A DNA stretch of 64,000 nt. It comes from Acidobacteriaceae bacterium (lineage in GTDB: Bacteria; Acidobacteriota; Terriglobia; Terriglobales; Acidobacteriaceae). The number at the start of each line of letters is the position of its first letter. The first letter of the stretch is position 1. This document shows positions 53,392 to 63,224 of this stretch, in pieces. The position numbers were made by a program, and so were the translations under genes. The notes below the pieces were generated by a model. It searched no databases. It was not told the origin of the DNA and saw only the letters and a list, made by a program, of their open reading frames with translations. The stretch lies in contig PKXQ01000156.1 in assembly GCA_003132405.1 (NCBI GenBank), positions 1 through 64,000 of the forward strand, given 5' to 3'.

Positions 53392-55983
53392 ATGTCGCTG
53401 GCCTCTGGCACAAAACTTGGTCCTTACGAAATCATCGCGCCCCTCGGCGCTGGCGGCATGGGAGAAGTGTATCGCGCGCGTGATGCGCGGCTCGGCCGCG
53501 AAGTCGCCCTCAAGGTGTTGCCGGAATCTTTTTCGCGCGATGCCGATCGCCTGCGGCGTTTTGAGCAAGAGGCGCGCGCTGTCGCGGCGCTCAGCCATCC
53601 GAACATCCTGGCCATTCACGACATCGGCGAGCAAGATGGATCGCCTTTCATCGTCTCCGAACTTTTAGAGGGCGCCAGCTTGCGCAGCGAACTCGATAAC
53701 GGTCCGCTGCCGCCGCGCAAGGCTGCCGATTATGCGGCGCAAATCGCGCAAGGGCTGGCTGCGGCTCACGACAAGGGCATCATCCATCGCGATTTGAAGC
53801 CAGAGAACGTCTTTATCACGCGCGATGGGCGGGTGAAGATTCTCGATTTTGGCCTGGCTAAGCTCGCGCCGGCTCGCGATGCTGAGCGCGATTCTGCGGA
53901 TTCCGATGGCCTGACGCTGACCAGTTCGCCGACCGAAGCCGGAATTGTGATGGGCACGGCGGGATACATGGCGCCGGAGCAAGTCCGCGGCGCGGCCATC
54001 GATTCTCGCACAGACATTTTTGCTTTCGGCGCACTGCTGTACGAGATGCTCTCCGGCCAGCGCGCCTTTCGCCGTGATACAGCGGCGGAGACCATGACGG
54101 CGATCCTGAAGGAAGAGCCGCCGGAGCTGAGCGAGATGAATCAGCCGATCTCGCCGGGACTGGAGCGCATCGTTCGCCGCTGTCTCGAGAAACAACCAGA
54201 GCAGCGTTTTCAGTCCGCGAAGGATCTGGCCTTCGCGCTGGAAGCATTGACGGGCACGACCTCAAAGACCGCCGCGAATGCTGCGATTGCCGTCGGAGCC
54301 GAAAGGCCGCGCTGGTTGGGCTTCGTCGCCATCGCCGCAGTCGTCGGAATTGCGATTGGAGCCGCGATCGCGTGGTTTCTGCGTCCTGCTCCGGCGTCGC
54401 CGCCAACTTTTGAGCGAGTGTCATTCCGGCGTGGCGAGGTTATCCGCGGCCGATTTGCGCCGGATGGAAAGACTGTTCTCTACAGCGCGAGATTCGGTGG
54501 TGGAGCGCCAGATACCTACAACATTCGCGAGGACTATCCCGAATCAACGCCGGCGGGATTGGGCGGGGCGACCGTGCTCTCGATCTCGAGGCAGGGCCAG
54601 ATGGCGGTTCTGATGCGGCCGAAATTTTTCGCTCACTATCAATGGGGCGGCACGCTGGCCGTGTCTCCGCTCGGTGGCAGTGCGCCCCGCGAACTGCTGG
54701 AGAACGTCTACGATGCCGACTGGTCGCCGGACGGCAACGAGCTTGCTGTGATGGATCGGGCCAACCATCGTTGGCGATTGCAATATCCCGTGGGCAAGGT
54801 GCTGCTCGACGGCGAGAACTGGATGAGCGACCCGAGAGTTTCGCCCGATGGAACGCAAGTAGCGCTCTTTCGCCATCCGCCCAATATCGATGATCGCGGC
54901 GATGTGATCCTAGTCGACCGCGCCGGGCACGTCCACGTCTTGTCGACGGGATGGGAATCGCTGGAAGGCTTGGCGTGGTCGCCATCGGGGAAAGAAGTCT
55001 GGTTCTCCGCGGCGGCATCGGGCGAGCAATATTGCATCCACGCCGTCAGCTTGTCGGCGAAGGAAAGACTGTTGTATTGCGGCACTGCGCCGACGCGCAT
55101 ACTCGACATCGCACAGTCAGGTCGCGTGCTGGTTTCAACCGAAGAATCGCGCGGATCGATGGCCGTGGTCGAGCACGGCGCAAACACCAGCGATCGTGAT
55201 CTGAGTTGGCTCTCCTATAGTTACGGCCCCAGATTATCGCGCGACGGAAGTGAAATGTTGTTCAGCGATTTATCCGAGCAGGGAGGCAACGAATACTCGG
55301 TGTATGTACGCAAGACAGATGGATCGCCCGCGGTTCGCATCGGAGGAGGCGGATTCGGCACGGATATTTCTGCGGACGGAAAATGGGCGCTGATCATGAT
55401 GCCCGGTGATGGGACGGGGCGCTTACAGATAGTTCCGGTGGGCCCGGGGCAGGCCCGCACACTACACTGGGATGGTTTTCAGCTGCGCTGGGCGCTGTGG
55501 TTCGCCGATGGCCAACATATTCTGTTGAACGCCAGCCACGGCGGACAACCCGAGGGTGTTTACGTCGCCGACGTAAACGGTTTGACGCCCAAGCAGTTGA
55601 TGCCCGCGACGATAGACTGGTCGACGGTCTCGCCGGACGGGCGCTTTCTTTCAACTACGCAGAATGGAGCGTGGGTGGTTCTCTCCATCGCCGACGGAAA
55701 GACCAAGCCAATTCCGGGCATGCAACCCGGAGAATTTCCGGCGGCCTGGGCCGAAGACTCGAAGCATGTATTCACGCAATCGATCACCCCGACAGGCATC
55801 ACTATTTATAAGGTCGACGTCGAATCAGGCCAGCGGGAACTGTGGCGAGTGGTGACTCCGAAAGACCAGGTGGGCCTGAGGCCGATGGTCACTCCCACCG
55901 CGATTACGCCAGATGGCCGCTGGATGGCATTTACTTACAGAACGCAATTGGGGCAGCTCTACCGCAGCGATACGTTGAAGTAG
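53392..55983 (+). CDS. membrane Ser/Thr protein kinase with C-terminal beta-propeller
   Basis: 863 residues. Kinase domain: LGAGGMGEVYRARDARLGRE, VALKVL (ATP-binding Lys), HRDLKPENVFI (catalytic loop), LDFGLAKL (DFG) and GTAGYMAPEQVRGA. One membrane span (WLGFVAIAAVVGIAIGAAIA) near residue 305 separates it from a TolB-like six-blade propeller of about 540 residues with SPDG repeats (YDADWSPDGNELAVMD, GLAWSPSGKEVWFSAA). The propeller should face the periplasm as a sensor. This architecture is much expanded in Acidobacteriota. Start ATG 53392. Confidence 0.95.
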   Translation: MSLASGTKLGPYEIIAPLGAGGMGEVYRARDARLGREVALKVLPESFSRDADRLRRFEQEARAVAALSHPNILAIHDIGEQDGSPFIVSELLEGASLRSELDNGPLPPRKAADYAAQIAQGLAAAHDKGIIHRDLKPENVFITRDGRVKILDFGLAKLAPARDAERDSADSDGLTLTSSPTEAGIVMGTAGYMAPEQVRGAAIDSRTDIFAFGALLYEMLSGQRAFRRDTAAETMTAILKEEPPELSEMNQPISPGLERIVRRCLEKQPEQRFQSAKDLAFALEALTGTTSKTAANAAIAVGAERPRWLGFVAIAAVVGIAIGAAIAWFLRPAPASPPTFERVSFRRGEVIRGRFAPDGKTVLYSARFGGGAPDTYNIREDYPESTPAGLGGATVLSISRQGQMAVLMRPKFFAHYQWGGTLAVSPLGGSAPRELLENVYDADWSPDGNELAVMDRANHRWRLQYPVGKVLLDGENWMSDPRVSPDGTQVALFRHPPNIDDRGDVILVDRAGHVHVLSTGWESLEGLAWSPSGKEVWFSAAASGEQYCIHAVSLSAKERLLYCGTAPTRILDIAQSGRVLVSTEESRGSMAVVEHGANTSDRDLSWLSYSYGPRLSRDGSEMLFSDLSEQGGNEYSVYVRKTDGSPAVRIGGGGFGTDISADGKWALIMMPGDGTGRLQIVPVGPGQARTLHWDGFQLRWALWFADGQHILLNASHGGQPEGVYVADVNGLTPKQLMPATIDWSTVSPDGRFLSTTQNGAWVVLSIADGKTKPIPGMQPGEFPAAWAEDSKHVFTQSITPTGITIYKVDVESGQRELWRVVTPKDQVGLRPMVTPTAITPDGRWMAFTYRTQLGQLYRSDTLK

Positions 55984-56044
55984 GGTGGGTTGAAATTATT
56001 CTTTTGTCGCTCAGCCGCAACCAACAATTCATTCTCAATGCAAA

Positions 56045-56386
56045 TCAGAAGTTAGCCGCTGCGGCCGCCGTGCTCGGATGCAGCGCAATTATCTGGTGGA
56101 TGTTCGTCATTCTCAGCACTTGTTGAACCTGCCCGGTAGCGCCCGCCACTCGCAACTCGCCTCCCGCCTTTTTTACCTGTTCGGCAGACATGACGATAAT
56201 CCCTATGCCCGTGCTGTCGACGTTGGTCACGCCGCTGGAATCAAAAATAACTTTTTTCCGGCCCTCGCCCACCAGGTTGTCCACCGCCCATTCCAGTTGC
56301 TTACATTGTCGGCCGAGAGTCATTCTTCCTGTCAGCTGAAGCACAACGATGTCAGGCTGCATTTGCTTGCTCTGAATCTCCAGCAT
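56045..56386 (-). CDS. STAS-domain anti-sigma factor antagonist
   Basis: A 113-residue single STAS protein like SpoIIAA/RsbV. VLQLTGRMTLGRQCKQLEWA at the start and VIFDSSGVTNVDSTGIGIIV carry the phosphorylated Ser (DSTGIG). The C-terminus ends in poly-Ala (TAAAAANF). It should be controlled by an anti-sigma kinase; none is adjacent, but the upstream kinase gene is convergent. Start ATG 56386. Confidence 0.9.
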   Translation of the reverse strand: MLEIQSKQMQPDIVVLQLTGRMTLGRQCKQLEWAVDNLVGEGRKKVIFDSSGVTNVDSTGIGIIVMSAEQVKKAGGELRVAGATGQVQQVLRMTNIHQIIALHPSTAAAAANF

Positions 56387-56570
56387 ATGCTCAGGTCCTT
56401 TCGCTTTCCATTTTTCCTGGCGGCCATTTTTTCCCCTGAAGTTCGCTGTCCGCTACGAGGCAGGCCTGACATTGTATCGGAAGAGCAAACTTCCCGACTG
56501 TAAAGTTTTGTTGGCCGAAAGGGCCTAGGGTTTGGTGTCAAAAACGCCGCTATCTGGCGCCTTGCAGCCT

Positions 56571-58271
56571 TTACGGTTTCACCTCGGCAATCATCAGTCC
56601 AAAGGGCTCAAGCGTGATCCTATTACCTTGGAGCAATGCTCCGGGCGAGGCGATCAGCGCCTTGAGTTTGGCTCCGCCAAATCCCTGCTTCGCCAGATCG
56701 AAAGCCGGTTTTTCCGGAGTCGCTGACATATTCAGCGTCACCAGCACGGCTTTTCCTTTATAGCTGCGCAGGTAAGACATCACATGCGTATCATTTTCGT
56801 TGAGCGCGGTGTAACTGCCGTCGAGCAGAGCCTCATTGCTGTGGCGCAGCGTGAGCACTTTTTTATAAAGGTTGAGAATAGAGTTAGGATCCTTCGACTC
56901 CGTCTCCACGTTATGCGTGCGGTAGCTCGGCGGCACCGGCAACCAGGGCTTAACCGTGCTGAATCCCGCGTTCGGCTCAGTGTTCCACTGCATCGGCGTG
57001 CGTTCGCCGTCGCGCCCTTTTTCTTTCGGCCATCCTGTACGCCCGATCGGATCCTTCACATCTTCTCTGCGCTTCGGATCGTTATTCCGCATTCCGATCT
57101 CTTCGCCGTAGTACATGATGGGCGTGCCACGCAGCGTCAGATAAAACGCGCCCATCAGTTTCGCGATCTCATCGTTGTGCTTGCCATCGCCATAACGATT
57201 GTAGGAGCGCTCGCGATCGTGATTGTTGATGACGAAAACGGGCCAGCCGTGCGCACTCTCAACCGCGGCGATCTGGCGCCGGTATTCGCGGGGCGAAAGC
57301 TTATCGACCATCATGAACATGAAATCCATAGGCATCTGAAGTTCGTTGCCGTTCCGGCCGTAATAGCAATCGAGTTCCGCCGCCGTCGAGGTCCAGGTCT
57401 CGCCGATCAGCACCGCTCCGGACTCGTCCGCCACTTTGCGCATCTTCTGCAATTCCGTGTGCACCTCGGGAAAGTTCGTGTTGTTCTTGTTCTCCATGTT
57501 GGGATCGCCCTGCGCGTTCTTCCCCGGCAGGACAGGGTTGTCATGCAGCGCGGGATCTTCAAACAGAGTGTCGACGGCATCGAGTCGAAATCCGGCAACT
57601 CCGCGCTGATACCACCAACTCATGGTGCCGAGCATCGCTGTTTCCACCGCGGGATTGCGCCAGTTCAAGTCAGGCTGCTGCGCGTAGAAAAAGTGATAGT
57701 AGTACTGATTGGTCGTGGGATCGAACTTCCATGCCGAGCCGCCGAAAAGCGAAATCCAATTATTGGGAGGCTGGCCGGGTCCTTTGCCATCGCGCCAGAT
57801 ATACCAATCGCGATGGGCTGACGTGCGCGAAGATTTCGAATCCAAAAACCACGGATGCTTGTCTGAAGTATGGTTGGGCACGAAATCCATAATGATGCGG
57901 ACGTCGTGCTTCTTACCGTCGGCCACCATGTGATCGAAATCGGCGAGCGTTCCATACATGAGATCGATATTTTCGTAATCGGAAATATCGTAGCCGAAAT
58001 CGACCTGGGGCGAGGGATAGCAGGGAGTGATCCAAATGGCGTCGACGCCAAGGTCGCGCAGATAACCCATCTTCGAGCTGATGCCGTTGAGGTCGCCGAC
58101 GCCGTTGTTATCGCTGTCCGCAAAACTGCGCGGATAGATTTCATAAAACACGGCATTCTGCCACCACTGATGGCCTTCCGCATCGACCGGCTGGGTTTGA
58201 GCTTGCGCGAAAAAGCCGCACAACAAACTGAAGAGCAGGGCGACGGACGAGAGCCACGACCGCATGGACAT
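56571..58271 (-). CDS. secreted GH13 alpha-glucosidase/alpha-amylase family protein
   Basis: About 566 residues. A signal peptide (MRSWLSSVALLFSLLCGFFA, cleavage near AQAQ) precedes the GH13 barrel: AVFYEIYPRSFADSDNNGVG, DFVPNHTSDKH, GVAGFRLDAVDTL (nucleophile Asp), VLIGETWTS (acid/base Glu) and FVINNHDRER (transition-state Asp). The C-terminal beta domain ends ITLEPFGLMIAEVKP. The group is closest to oligo-1,6-glucosidase/alpha-glucosidase; secretion suggests extracellular sugar use. ATG 58271 has GAGGAG about 9 bases upstream. Confidence 0.93.
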   Translation of the reverse strand: MSMRSWLSSVALLFSLLCGFFAQAQTQPVDAEGHQWWQNAVFYEIYPRSFADSDNNGVGDLNGISSKMGYLRDLGVDAIWITPCYPSPQVDFGYDISDYENIDLMYGTLADFDHMVADGKKHDVRIIMDFVPNHTSDKHPWFLDSKSSRTSAHRDWYIWRDGKGPGQPPNNWISLFGGSAWKFDPTTNQYYYHFFYAQQPDLNWRNPAVETAMLGTMSWWYQRGVAGFRLDAVDTLFEDPALHDNPVLPGKNAQGDPNMENKNNTNFPEVHTELQKMRKVADESGAVLIGETWTSTAAELDCYYGRNGNELQMPMDFMFMMVDKLSPREYRRQIAAVESAHGWPVFVINNHDRERSYNRYGDGKHNDEIAKLMGAFYLTLRGTPIMYYGEEIGMRNNDPKRREDVKDPIGRTGWPKEKGRDGERTPMQWNTEPNAGFSTVKPWLPVPPSYRTHNVETESKDPNSILNLYKKVLTLRHSNEALLDGSYTALNENDTHVMSYLRSYKGKAVLVTLNMSATPEKPAFDLAKQGFGGAKLKALIASPGALLQGNRITLEPFGLMIAEVKP

Positions 58272-58354
58272 TAATTTTCTCTCCTCAAGAAACATAATGC
58301 GGTCGCGAAAAGTTCGCAAATGGTGCAAACTGCAAAATTGAATCGAGGCTGTCT

Positions 58355-58807
58355 ATGAGCGTGATAAACCGAGCGTTTCAGTTGCTGTTCAGCCCGACCT
58401 TAGCTCCGCGCAGCGTGCTGCTGGTCCGTCTTGCCGTAGGATTAATATTTTTTTCCCAAGGCATTCTGAAGTTTATCGACCCCAACCTGGGAGTGGTTCG
58501 TTTCACCAGAATCGGCTTCCCGCATCCCTACTTCACGGCTCATTTTGTGGGCACATTCGAGGTAGCATGCGGCTTGCTGCTTCTGTTGGGTCTGTGGACG
58601 AGACTCGTTTCCATCCCACTGCTGATCGTGATCACGACCGCAATTGCAACGACGAAAATTCCAGAGTTGTTTCGCGCCCATCAAGGTTTCTGGTATATGG
58701 TCAGCGATGCGCGCACCGACTTTGCCATGTTCTGCTGTCTGATTTTTCTCATCTCAGTAGGTGGCGGAAGGTGGTCTCTTGATGCCCCGCTCAATAGACA
58801 CAAATGA
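58355..58807 (+). CDS. DoxX family membrane protein
   Basis: A 150-residue protein with four membrane spans (SVLLVRLAVGLIFFSQGILK, FVGTFEVACGLLLLLGLW, LVSIPLLIVITTAIATTK, MFCCLIFLISVG). DoxX family; related proteins feed electrons from thiosulfate or ascorbate, or protect from redox stress. It is divergent from the glucosidase and precedes a multicopper oxidase. Start ATG 58355. Confidence 0.88.
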   Translation: MSVINRAFQLLFSPTLAPRSVLLVRLAVGLIFFSQGILKFIDPNLGVVRFTRIGFPHPYFTAHFVGTFEVACGLLLLLGLWTRLVSIPLLIVITTAIATTKIPELFRAHQGFWYMVSDARTDFAMFCCLIFLISVGGGRWSLDAPLNRHK

Positions 58808-58867
58808 AGGTGCGTTCGGCGCGACCGCCGATCGTCAAAGCGAACGGCATCCCGATACGGAGGCTCG

Positions 58868-60394
58868 ATGGCACCATTTGAATCCAGGCGCAGTTTCTTG
58901 AAAGCAGCGAGCCTTACAGCTGCCGCGACCGTTTTCCCGACCAATAAGGTGCTTGCTCAAGCTGGCACATCCCCGCAGCAGAGCGATTCGCCCGTCGCTC
59001 CCTCAGAGCAGGATCCGGCTGACTACACATTGCGCATCAAAAACTCCCCCATCGAGATCGCGCCCAAAAGGATTATTTCAGCGACCACGTATAACGGGCA
59101 GTTTCCCGGCCCACTGTTGCGTTTCAAAGAAAGTGCGCCGGTAACGATAGACGTGCACAACGAAACCGACACGCCCGAACAGTTGCACTGGCACGGTCAA
59201 AAAGTTCCGGTTTTCGTAGATGGCGCGTCCGAGGAAGGCACTCCGTTCATTCCAGCCCACGGCAGGCGGCGCCTTATGTTTACGCCAGGACCAGCCGGCC
59301 TGCGTTTTTATCACACCCATAACCGCGCCGGTGCAAACCTCGCCGCCGGACAATACAGCGGCCAAGTAGGGCCGGTTTATATCGAGCCCAAACAGGAAGC
59401 GGGTCGGTACGATCGCGAAGTGTTTCTTGTGCTCAAAGAGTTTGAGCCAACTTTCAGCCGCGGCGGAGACATGCCGCAGAATTTTCTGCCTCCCAAGAAG
59501 ATCAAGGCCCTCGAAGATCAAGGCGAGTCTGCGATGAAAGCGTCGCTCGCCAAGGGCATGCCGCACGGCTATGAAGTCGGCTATCAGTCATTCACGATTA
59601 ACGGGCGCATGCTCGGCCACGGAGAGCCAATCCGCGTGAAGCGCGGCGAACGTGTGCTTTTTCACGTTGTGAATGGAAGCGCAACCGAGATTCGGAGCCT
59701 CGCCTTGCCCGGCCACTTCTTCCAGGTTGTGGCGCTGGATGGAAATCCTGTACCCAATCCTGCGTCCGTTCCCGTCCTCTGGCTCGGCACTGCGGAGCGC
59801 GTCTCCGCCATCGTAGAAATGAGTCATCCCGGAGTATGGATTATGGGCGATCTCGCGGATGACGATCGTCATCACGGCATGGGAATCATAGTCGAATATG
59901 CGGGAGCCTCGGGCAAAGCGCACGCGGGCAAAGGAGAATGGATCGCTCCGCCGAAATTTCATTGGGACTATTCTCTCTTTGCCAAGCCGGGAGCGACGGC
60001 TGCGCAGCCGGACGAAACCTTCGACATGATCTTTGAGAAAGATAATGCCGCCGAAGACGGCTTCAATCGATGGACGATCAATGGAAACGCGTATCCCATG
60101 AGCGATCAGCCCGCGTCCGCGTCGTTTCATTTGCAGCAAGGCAAGCGCTACCGGATTCGCATGCGCAACGCCAGCGACGACATCCATCCCATCCATCTAC
60201 ATCGCCATAGTTTCGAACTTACGAAGATCGGCGGAAAACCAACTGCCCGCGTTACGAAAGATGTTGTGATGCTGGGTGGCTACCAGGAGGCCGAAATCGA
60301 CTTCGTCGCCGACAACCCCGGACTCACCCTATTCCACTGTCACCAGCAACTGCACATGGATTTCGGTTTCATGGCCCTGTTCGATTACGTATGA
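58868..60394 (+). CDS. Tat-exported multicopper oxidase
   Basis: A 508-residue three-cupredoxin oxidase. The twin-arginine signal is SRRSFLKAASLTAAATVF. Copper ligands: HWHG near residue 100, HTHN near 155, HPIHLHRHSFEL near 440 and HCHQQLHMDFGF near 490, giving complete T1 (Cys, His, Met) and T2/T3 sites. It couples oxidation of phenols or metals to oxygen reduction in the periplasm. No assembly chaperone is adjacent. Start ATG 58868, 60 bases after doxX. Confidence 0.94.
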   Translation: MAPFESRRSFLKAASLTAAATVFPTNKVLAQAGTSPQQSDSPVAPSEQDPADYTLRIKNSPIEIAPKRIISATTYNGQFPGPLLRFKESAPVTIDVHNETDTPEQLHWHGQKVPVFVDGASEEGTPFIPAHGRRRLMFTPGPAGLRFYHTHNRAGANLAAGQYSGQVGPVYIEPKQEAGRYDREVFLVLKEFEPTFSRGGDMPQNFLPPKKIKALEDQGESAMKASLAKGMPHGYEVGYQSFTINGRMLGHGEPIRVKRGERVLFHVVNGSATEIRSLALPGHFFQVVALDGNPVPNPASVPVLWLGTAERVSAIVEMSHPGVWIMGDLADDDRHHGMGIIVEYAGASGKAHAGKGEWIAPPKFHWDYSLFAKPGATAAQPDETFDMIFEKDNAAEDGFNRWTINGNAYPMSDQPASASFHLQQGKRYRIRMRNASDDIHPIHLHRHSFELTKIGGKPTARVTKDVVMLGGYQEAEIDFVADNPGLTLFHCHQQLHMDFGFMALFDYV

Positions 60395-60464
60395 ATGCAA
60401 GAGCACACCAAGCTAGAATCGGGTGACGGTCTTAACGCCAGTTTTGAGGGACGGATATTTGCCA

Positions 60465-61388
60465 ATGAAAAAACAATTCTTGGTAGCCGCGGGGTTTGTG
60501 TTGGTGATGCTCGCGCAATTGCTGGTGGCTAGTTCTGACGATGGAGCCTCGTGGCAGCACGACCTGCTCACCTGGCGCGCGCAACGGGCAGCGAACTTGC
60601 AGGCGCCGGAGGGCTGGCTTTCTCTGGTCGCCCTCGGCTGGCTGCAAGAAGGCGACAACAGTTTCGGCTCGGCGGATGACAGCCACGTGCAGATTTCCGG
60701 CAAGGCGCCATCGCACATTGCGGTCGTTCGTCTGGAAAAAAGTACGCTGCGCTTGTTGCCTCCGGTCGAGGGCTTTCCGAAAGATCTTCTCGTCGATGGT
60801 CAGCCGGCGAAAGAGCAAGTTCTGTTGGCGGACGATGTTAACAAGCCGTCGAAGCTTACGATCGGCACCATCACCATCATCGTCATTCATCGCGACGACC
60901 GCTATGCGCTGCGCGTCAAGGACCTGCAAGCCGCTACCCGCACCGCTTTCCACGGATTGCGCTGGTACGATCCGAATGCGAACTATCGCGTTCATGCGCG
61001 TTGGATTCCCTACAATCCGCCTAAAGTGCTCGACATTCCAACCGTGCTTGGCACCACCACGCATATGCCGGCGCCCGGCGTCGCCGAATTTTCGGTAGAT
61101 GGAAAAGTCTTGCGCCTCGAGCCTGTGCTCGAAGATCCAAAGGCGACCGATCTTTTCTTCATCATGCGCGATGCCACCAGCAAGACTACGACTTATGGCG
61201 CGGGGCGATTTCTGTATACCGAATTTCCCGACCATGGCCTAAATCAGCCCGGCGAAATCTGGCTCGATTTCAATCGGCTGTTTAATCCGCCCTGCGCTTT
61301 CACTGCCTATGCCACGTGTCCGCTGCCGCCGCCGCAGAATCGGCTCACAGTGCCGATTCCGGCGGGCGAACTGCGGTATCACGATTGA
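60465..61388 (+). CDS. DUF1684 domain protein, exported
   Basis: A 307-residue protein with a signal peptide (KKQFLVAAGFVLVMLAQLLV). DUF1684 signatures: LTWRAQRAANLQAPEGWLSL, then FHGLRWYDPNANYRVHARW and GAGRFLYTEFP with PGEIWLDFNRLFNPPCAFT. Function unknown; the fold is beta-rich and the Cys pair near the end may be structural. ATG 60465 is chosen because it starts the signal peptide. Confidence 0.9.
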   Translation: MKKQFLVAAGFVLVMLAQLLVASSDDGASWQHDLLTWRAQRAANLQAPEGWLSLVALGWLQEGDNSFGSADDSHVQISGKAPSHIAVVRLEKSTLRLLPPVEGFPKDLLVDGQPAKEQVLLADDVNKPSKLTIGTITIIVIHRDDRYALRVKDLQAATRTAFHGLRWYDPNANYRVHARWIPYNPPKVLDIPTVLGTTTHMPAPGVAEFSVDGKVLRLEPVLEDPKATDLFFIMRDATSKTTTYGAGRFLYTEFPDHGLNQPGEIWLDFNRLFNPPCAFTAYATCPLPPPQNRLTVPIPAGELRYHD

Positions 61389-61452
61389 TATCAAGCGTGG
61401 ATAATATTTTGTTTGCCGACACACTTCGTTTATTTCGATTCGGGAGTCTTAC

Positions 61453-61866
61453 ATGAGATGGGTTTTAATTGTTCTTGCGGTCGCTGGCATCGTCGCTTCT
61501 TCGCTCGCGTTGCGCGAGCATTACCGCACCGACGCGTCGCCTTGCAGCATCAATGAGCGTTGGGATTGCGGCATCGTCAATCACAGTCCTTACGCGATGC
61601 TCTTCGGAATTCCCGTAGCCGTAATCGGCATTGCCGGATATCTTCTGCTTGGCGTGCTCGCTGCTCTGCGAGCGTACGCGTGGATGCTGCCCTTCGTGAT
61701 GGTCGCCTTTGCTTTTGCGATCCATCTCGCCGACGTCGAGTCTATGATTCTCGGCGTCTGGTGTATCTACTGCGTCATCTCGCTCGGCATCATCACTCTC
61801 ATGAGCCTCCTAGTCGTCGGCACCGTGATCATGAATTCGATGAAGCGGCCAAGGCTGGCCCAGTAA
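61453..61866 (+). CDS. vitamin K epoxide reductase (VKOR)-like membrane protein
   Basis: A 137-residue four-helix membrane protein. Cys in ASPCSINERWDCGIVN and the active-site CIYC near residue 100 match VKOR homologues that reoxidise DsbA-like partners using quinone. Compared with full VKOR there is no fused thioredoxin domain. Placed after a Tat oxidase it could support periplasmic disulfide formation. Start ATG 61453. Confidence 0.9.
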   Translation: MRWVLIVLAVAGIVASSLALREHYRTDASPCSINERWDCGIVNHSPYAMLFGIPVAVIGIAGYLLLGVLAALRAYAWMLPFVMVAFAFAIHLADVESMILGVWCIYCVISLGIITLMSLLVVGTVIMNSMKRPRLAQ

Positions 61867-61873
61867 AACCACC

Positions 61874-63121
61874 TTATTCGTAGCGCAGACTCTCGATTGG
61901 ATCGAGTTGCGCTGCTCGAATCGCCGGCACCATTCCGCTGAGCACTCCCACCACGCCAAGAATGATTGTCGCTACAGCGAGACTGCTGATATTGATTTGC
62001 AGATGAATGTCGCCAGCCTGCAGGTTATCGCCAAAGGCGCTCATCAGCGGAAGAGCGCCCACGCACCACGAAATCAAATACGCGATCCCGATTCCGGCGA
62101 TTCCTCCGGCAAACGTAATCGCCAATGCCTCCGCGAGAAACTGAAAGAGGATGTGATGTTTCTGCGCGCCCAGCGCCTTCTCCACGCCGATCTCTCGTGT
62201 GCGCTGCTGCACCGAAACCAGCATGATGTTCATCAGACCGATGCCACCGATGCCAAGCGTCAGCGCGCCGATGAACGCCAACAAAATCTTGAGCGCGGTG
62301 GTTACAACCGTAAACTCGTCGAAGTCCTGCTTGAAATCGGCGATGAAGACGGCCCGCTTATCATCGGGGCGGAAGTTGTGATGCCCGGCGAGCACGCTGC
62401 GCACCACGCGCGCGAGTTGCTGATGATCCTGCCCCTCATAGTCCATGAAAATCCCTGTGATGTATTGCGTGTCGTAGAGATCGCCTATGGCGCTGAACGG
62501 GATCGCGATCAGCGTGTTGTCATTGTTGTCGCCGCCTTGCACCTTGTGCTGGTAAATCCCGATTACCTGAAAACTCACCCCGGTGATGCGGATGCTCTGC
62601 CCGAGAGCCTGTTCGCCGGAGAAAAGTCTACGCTTTGCTTCGTCGCCGATCACAGCCACGCGCGCATGCTCCGCCAGATCCTGTTCGCTCAAGCCGCGGC
62701 CGGTAGCAACTGCGAAACCGCGAATGCGCTCATAAACAGGGAAGACGCCGGTCAGGAAAAGGTTGGTGAAGGTGCGCGTGTCATGCTGAATGATCACTCC
62801 CTGCTTGTCGAAAATCGGAGTGACTCCCTTGGCCATCGGCACTTCGTTGCGAATGTAGTCGACGTCGGCCAGCTTCAGCCGCACTTCGGCGCCCGCCTTT
62901 GCGCCGCCCGCCTGCAGCGATGTTCGGCCGGGGAAAGCTCCGATCACGTCCGTTCCCCACGAACTGAAAATTAGATTAATGGCGCGCTCAAAGCCTGAGC
63001 CGAAGGCCAGAAGGATGACCACCGTCGCAATTCCCCAAGCCATCCCCAGCATGGTTAACGTTGTACGGCGTCGATTGTGCCGCATCGCGCCATACGCTTC
63101 CTTGAGCAGGTCGTTTGTCAT
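61874..63121 (-). CDS. MacB-type ABC transporter permease
   Basis: A 415-residue permease with the MacB/FtsX layout: N-terminal span (TLTMLGMAWGIATVVILLAF), a periplasmic domain of about 220 residues, then three spans (LLAFIGALTLGIGGIGLMNI, FLAEALAITFAGGIAGIGIA, VATIILGVVGVLSGMVPAIR) and the C-terminal RAAQLDPIESLRYE. VQQRTREIGVEKALGAQKHH is the coupling helix. It exports peptides or lipoproteins with an ATPase encoded elsewhere. ATG 63121 or 63133 is the start. Confidence 0.93.
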   Translation of the reverse strand: MTNDLLKEAYGAMRHNRRRTTLTMLGMAWGIATVVILLAFGSGFERAINLIFSSWGTDVIGAFPGRTSLQAGGAKAGAEVRLKLADVDYIRNEVPMAKGVTPIFDKQGVIIQHDTRTFTNLFLTGVFPVYERIRGFAVATGRGLSEQDLAEHARVAVIGDEAKRRLFSGEQALGQSIRITGVSFQVIGIYQHKVQGGDNNDNTLIAIPFSAIGDLYDTQYITGIFMDYEGQDHQQLARVVRSVLAGHHNFRPDDKRAVFIADFKQDFDEFTVVTTALKILLAFIGALTLGIGGIGLMNIMLVSVQQRTREIGVEKALGAQKHHILFQFLAEALAITFAGGIAGIGIAYLISWCVGALPLMSAFGDNLQAGDIHLQINISSLAVATIILGVVGVLSGMVPAIRAAQLDPIESLRYE

Positions 63122-63135
63122 ACTCTCTCCCATCT

Positions 63136-63215
63136 TGTCATCCTGAGCGAAGCGAAGGACCTATGCATTCGGGCGCATGCTTATGCAGAGTTCCTTCGCT
63201 CCGCTCAGGATGACA
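63136..63215. repeat. interspersed repeat family A, full palindromic copy
   Basis: TGTCATCCTGAGCGAAGCGA opens and TTCGCTCCGCTCAGGATGAC closes an 80-base hairpin with a loop of about 26 bases. It separates two same-strand permease genes. Confidence 0.88.
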
Positions 63216-63224
63216 CTACGGGTG

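Noticed and set aside
56784-57821. 345-codon frame opposite the glucosidase
   Set aside because: Antisense to a GH13 gene with full catalytic motifs; no recognisable domain.
61907-62974. 355-codon frame opposite the MacB-type permease
   Set aside because: Antisense to a gene with conserved permease motifs; composition not protein-like.
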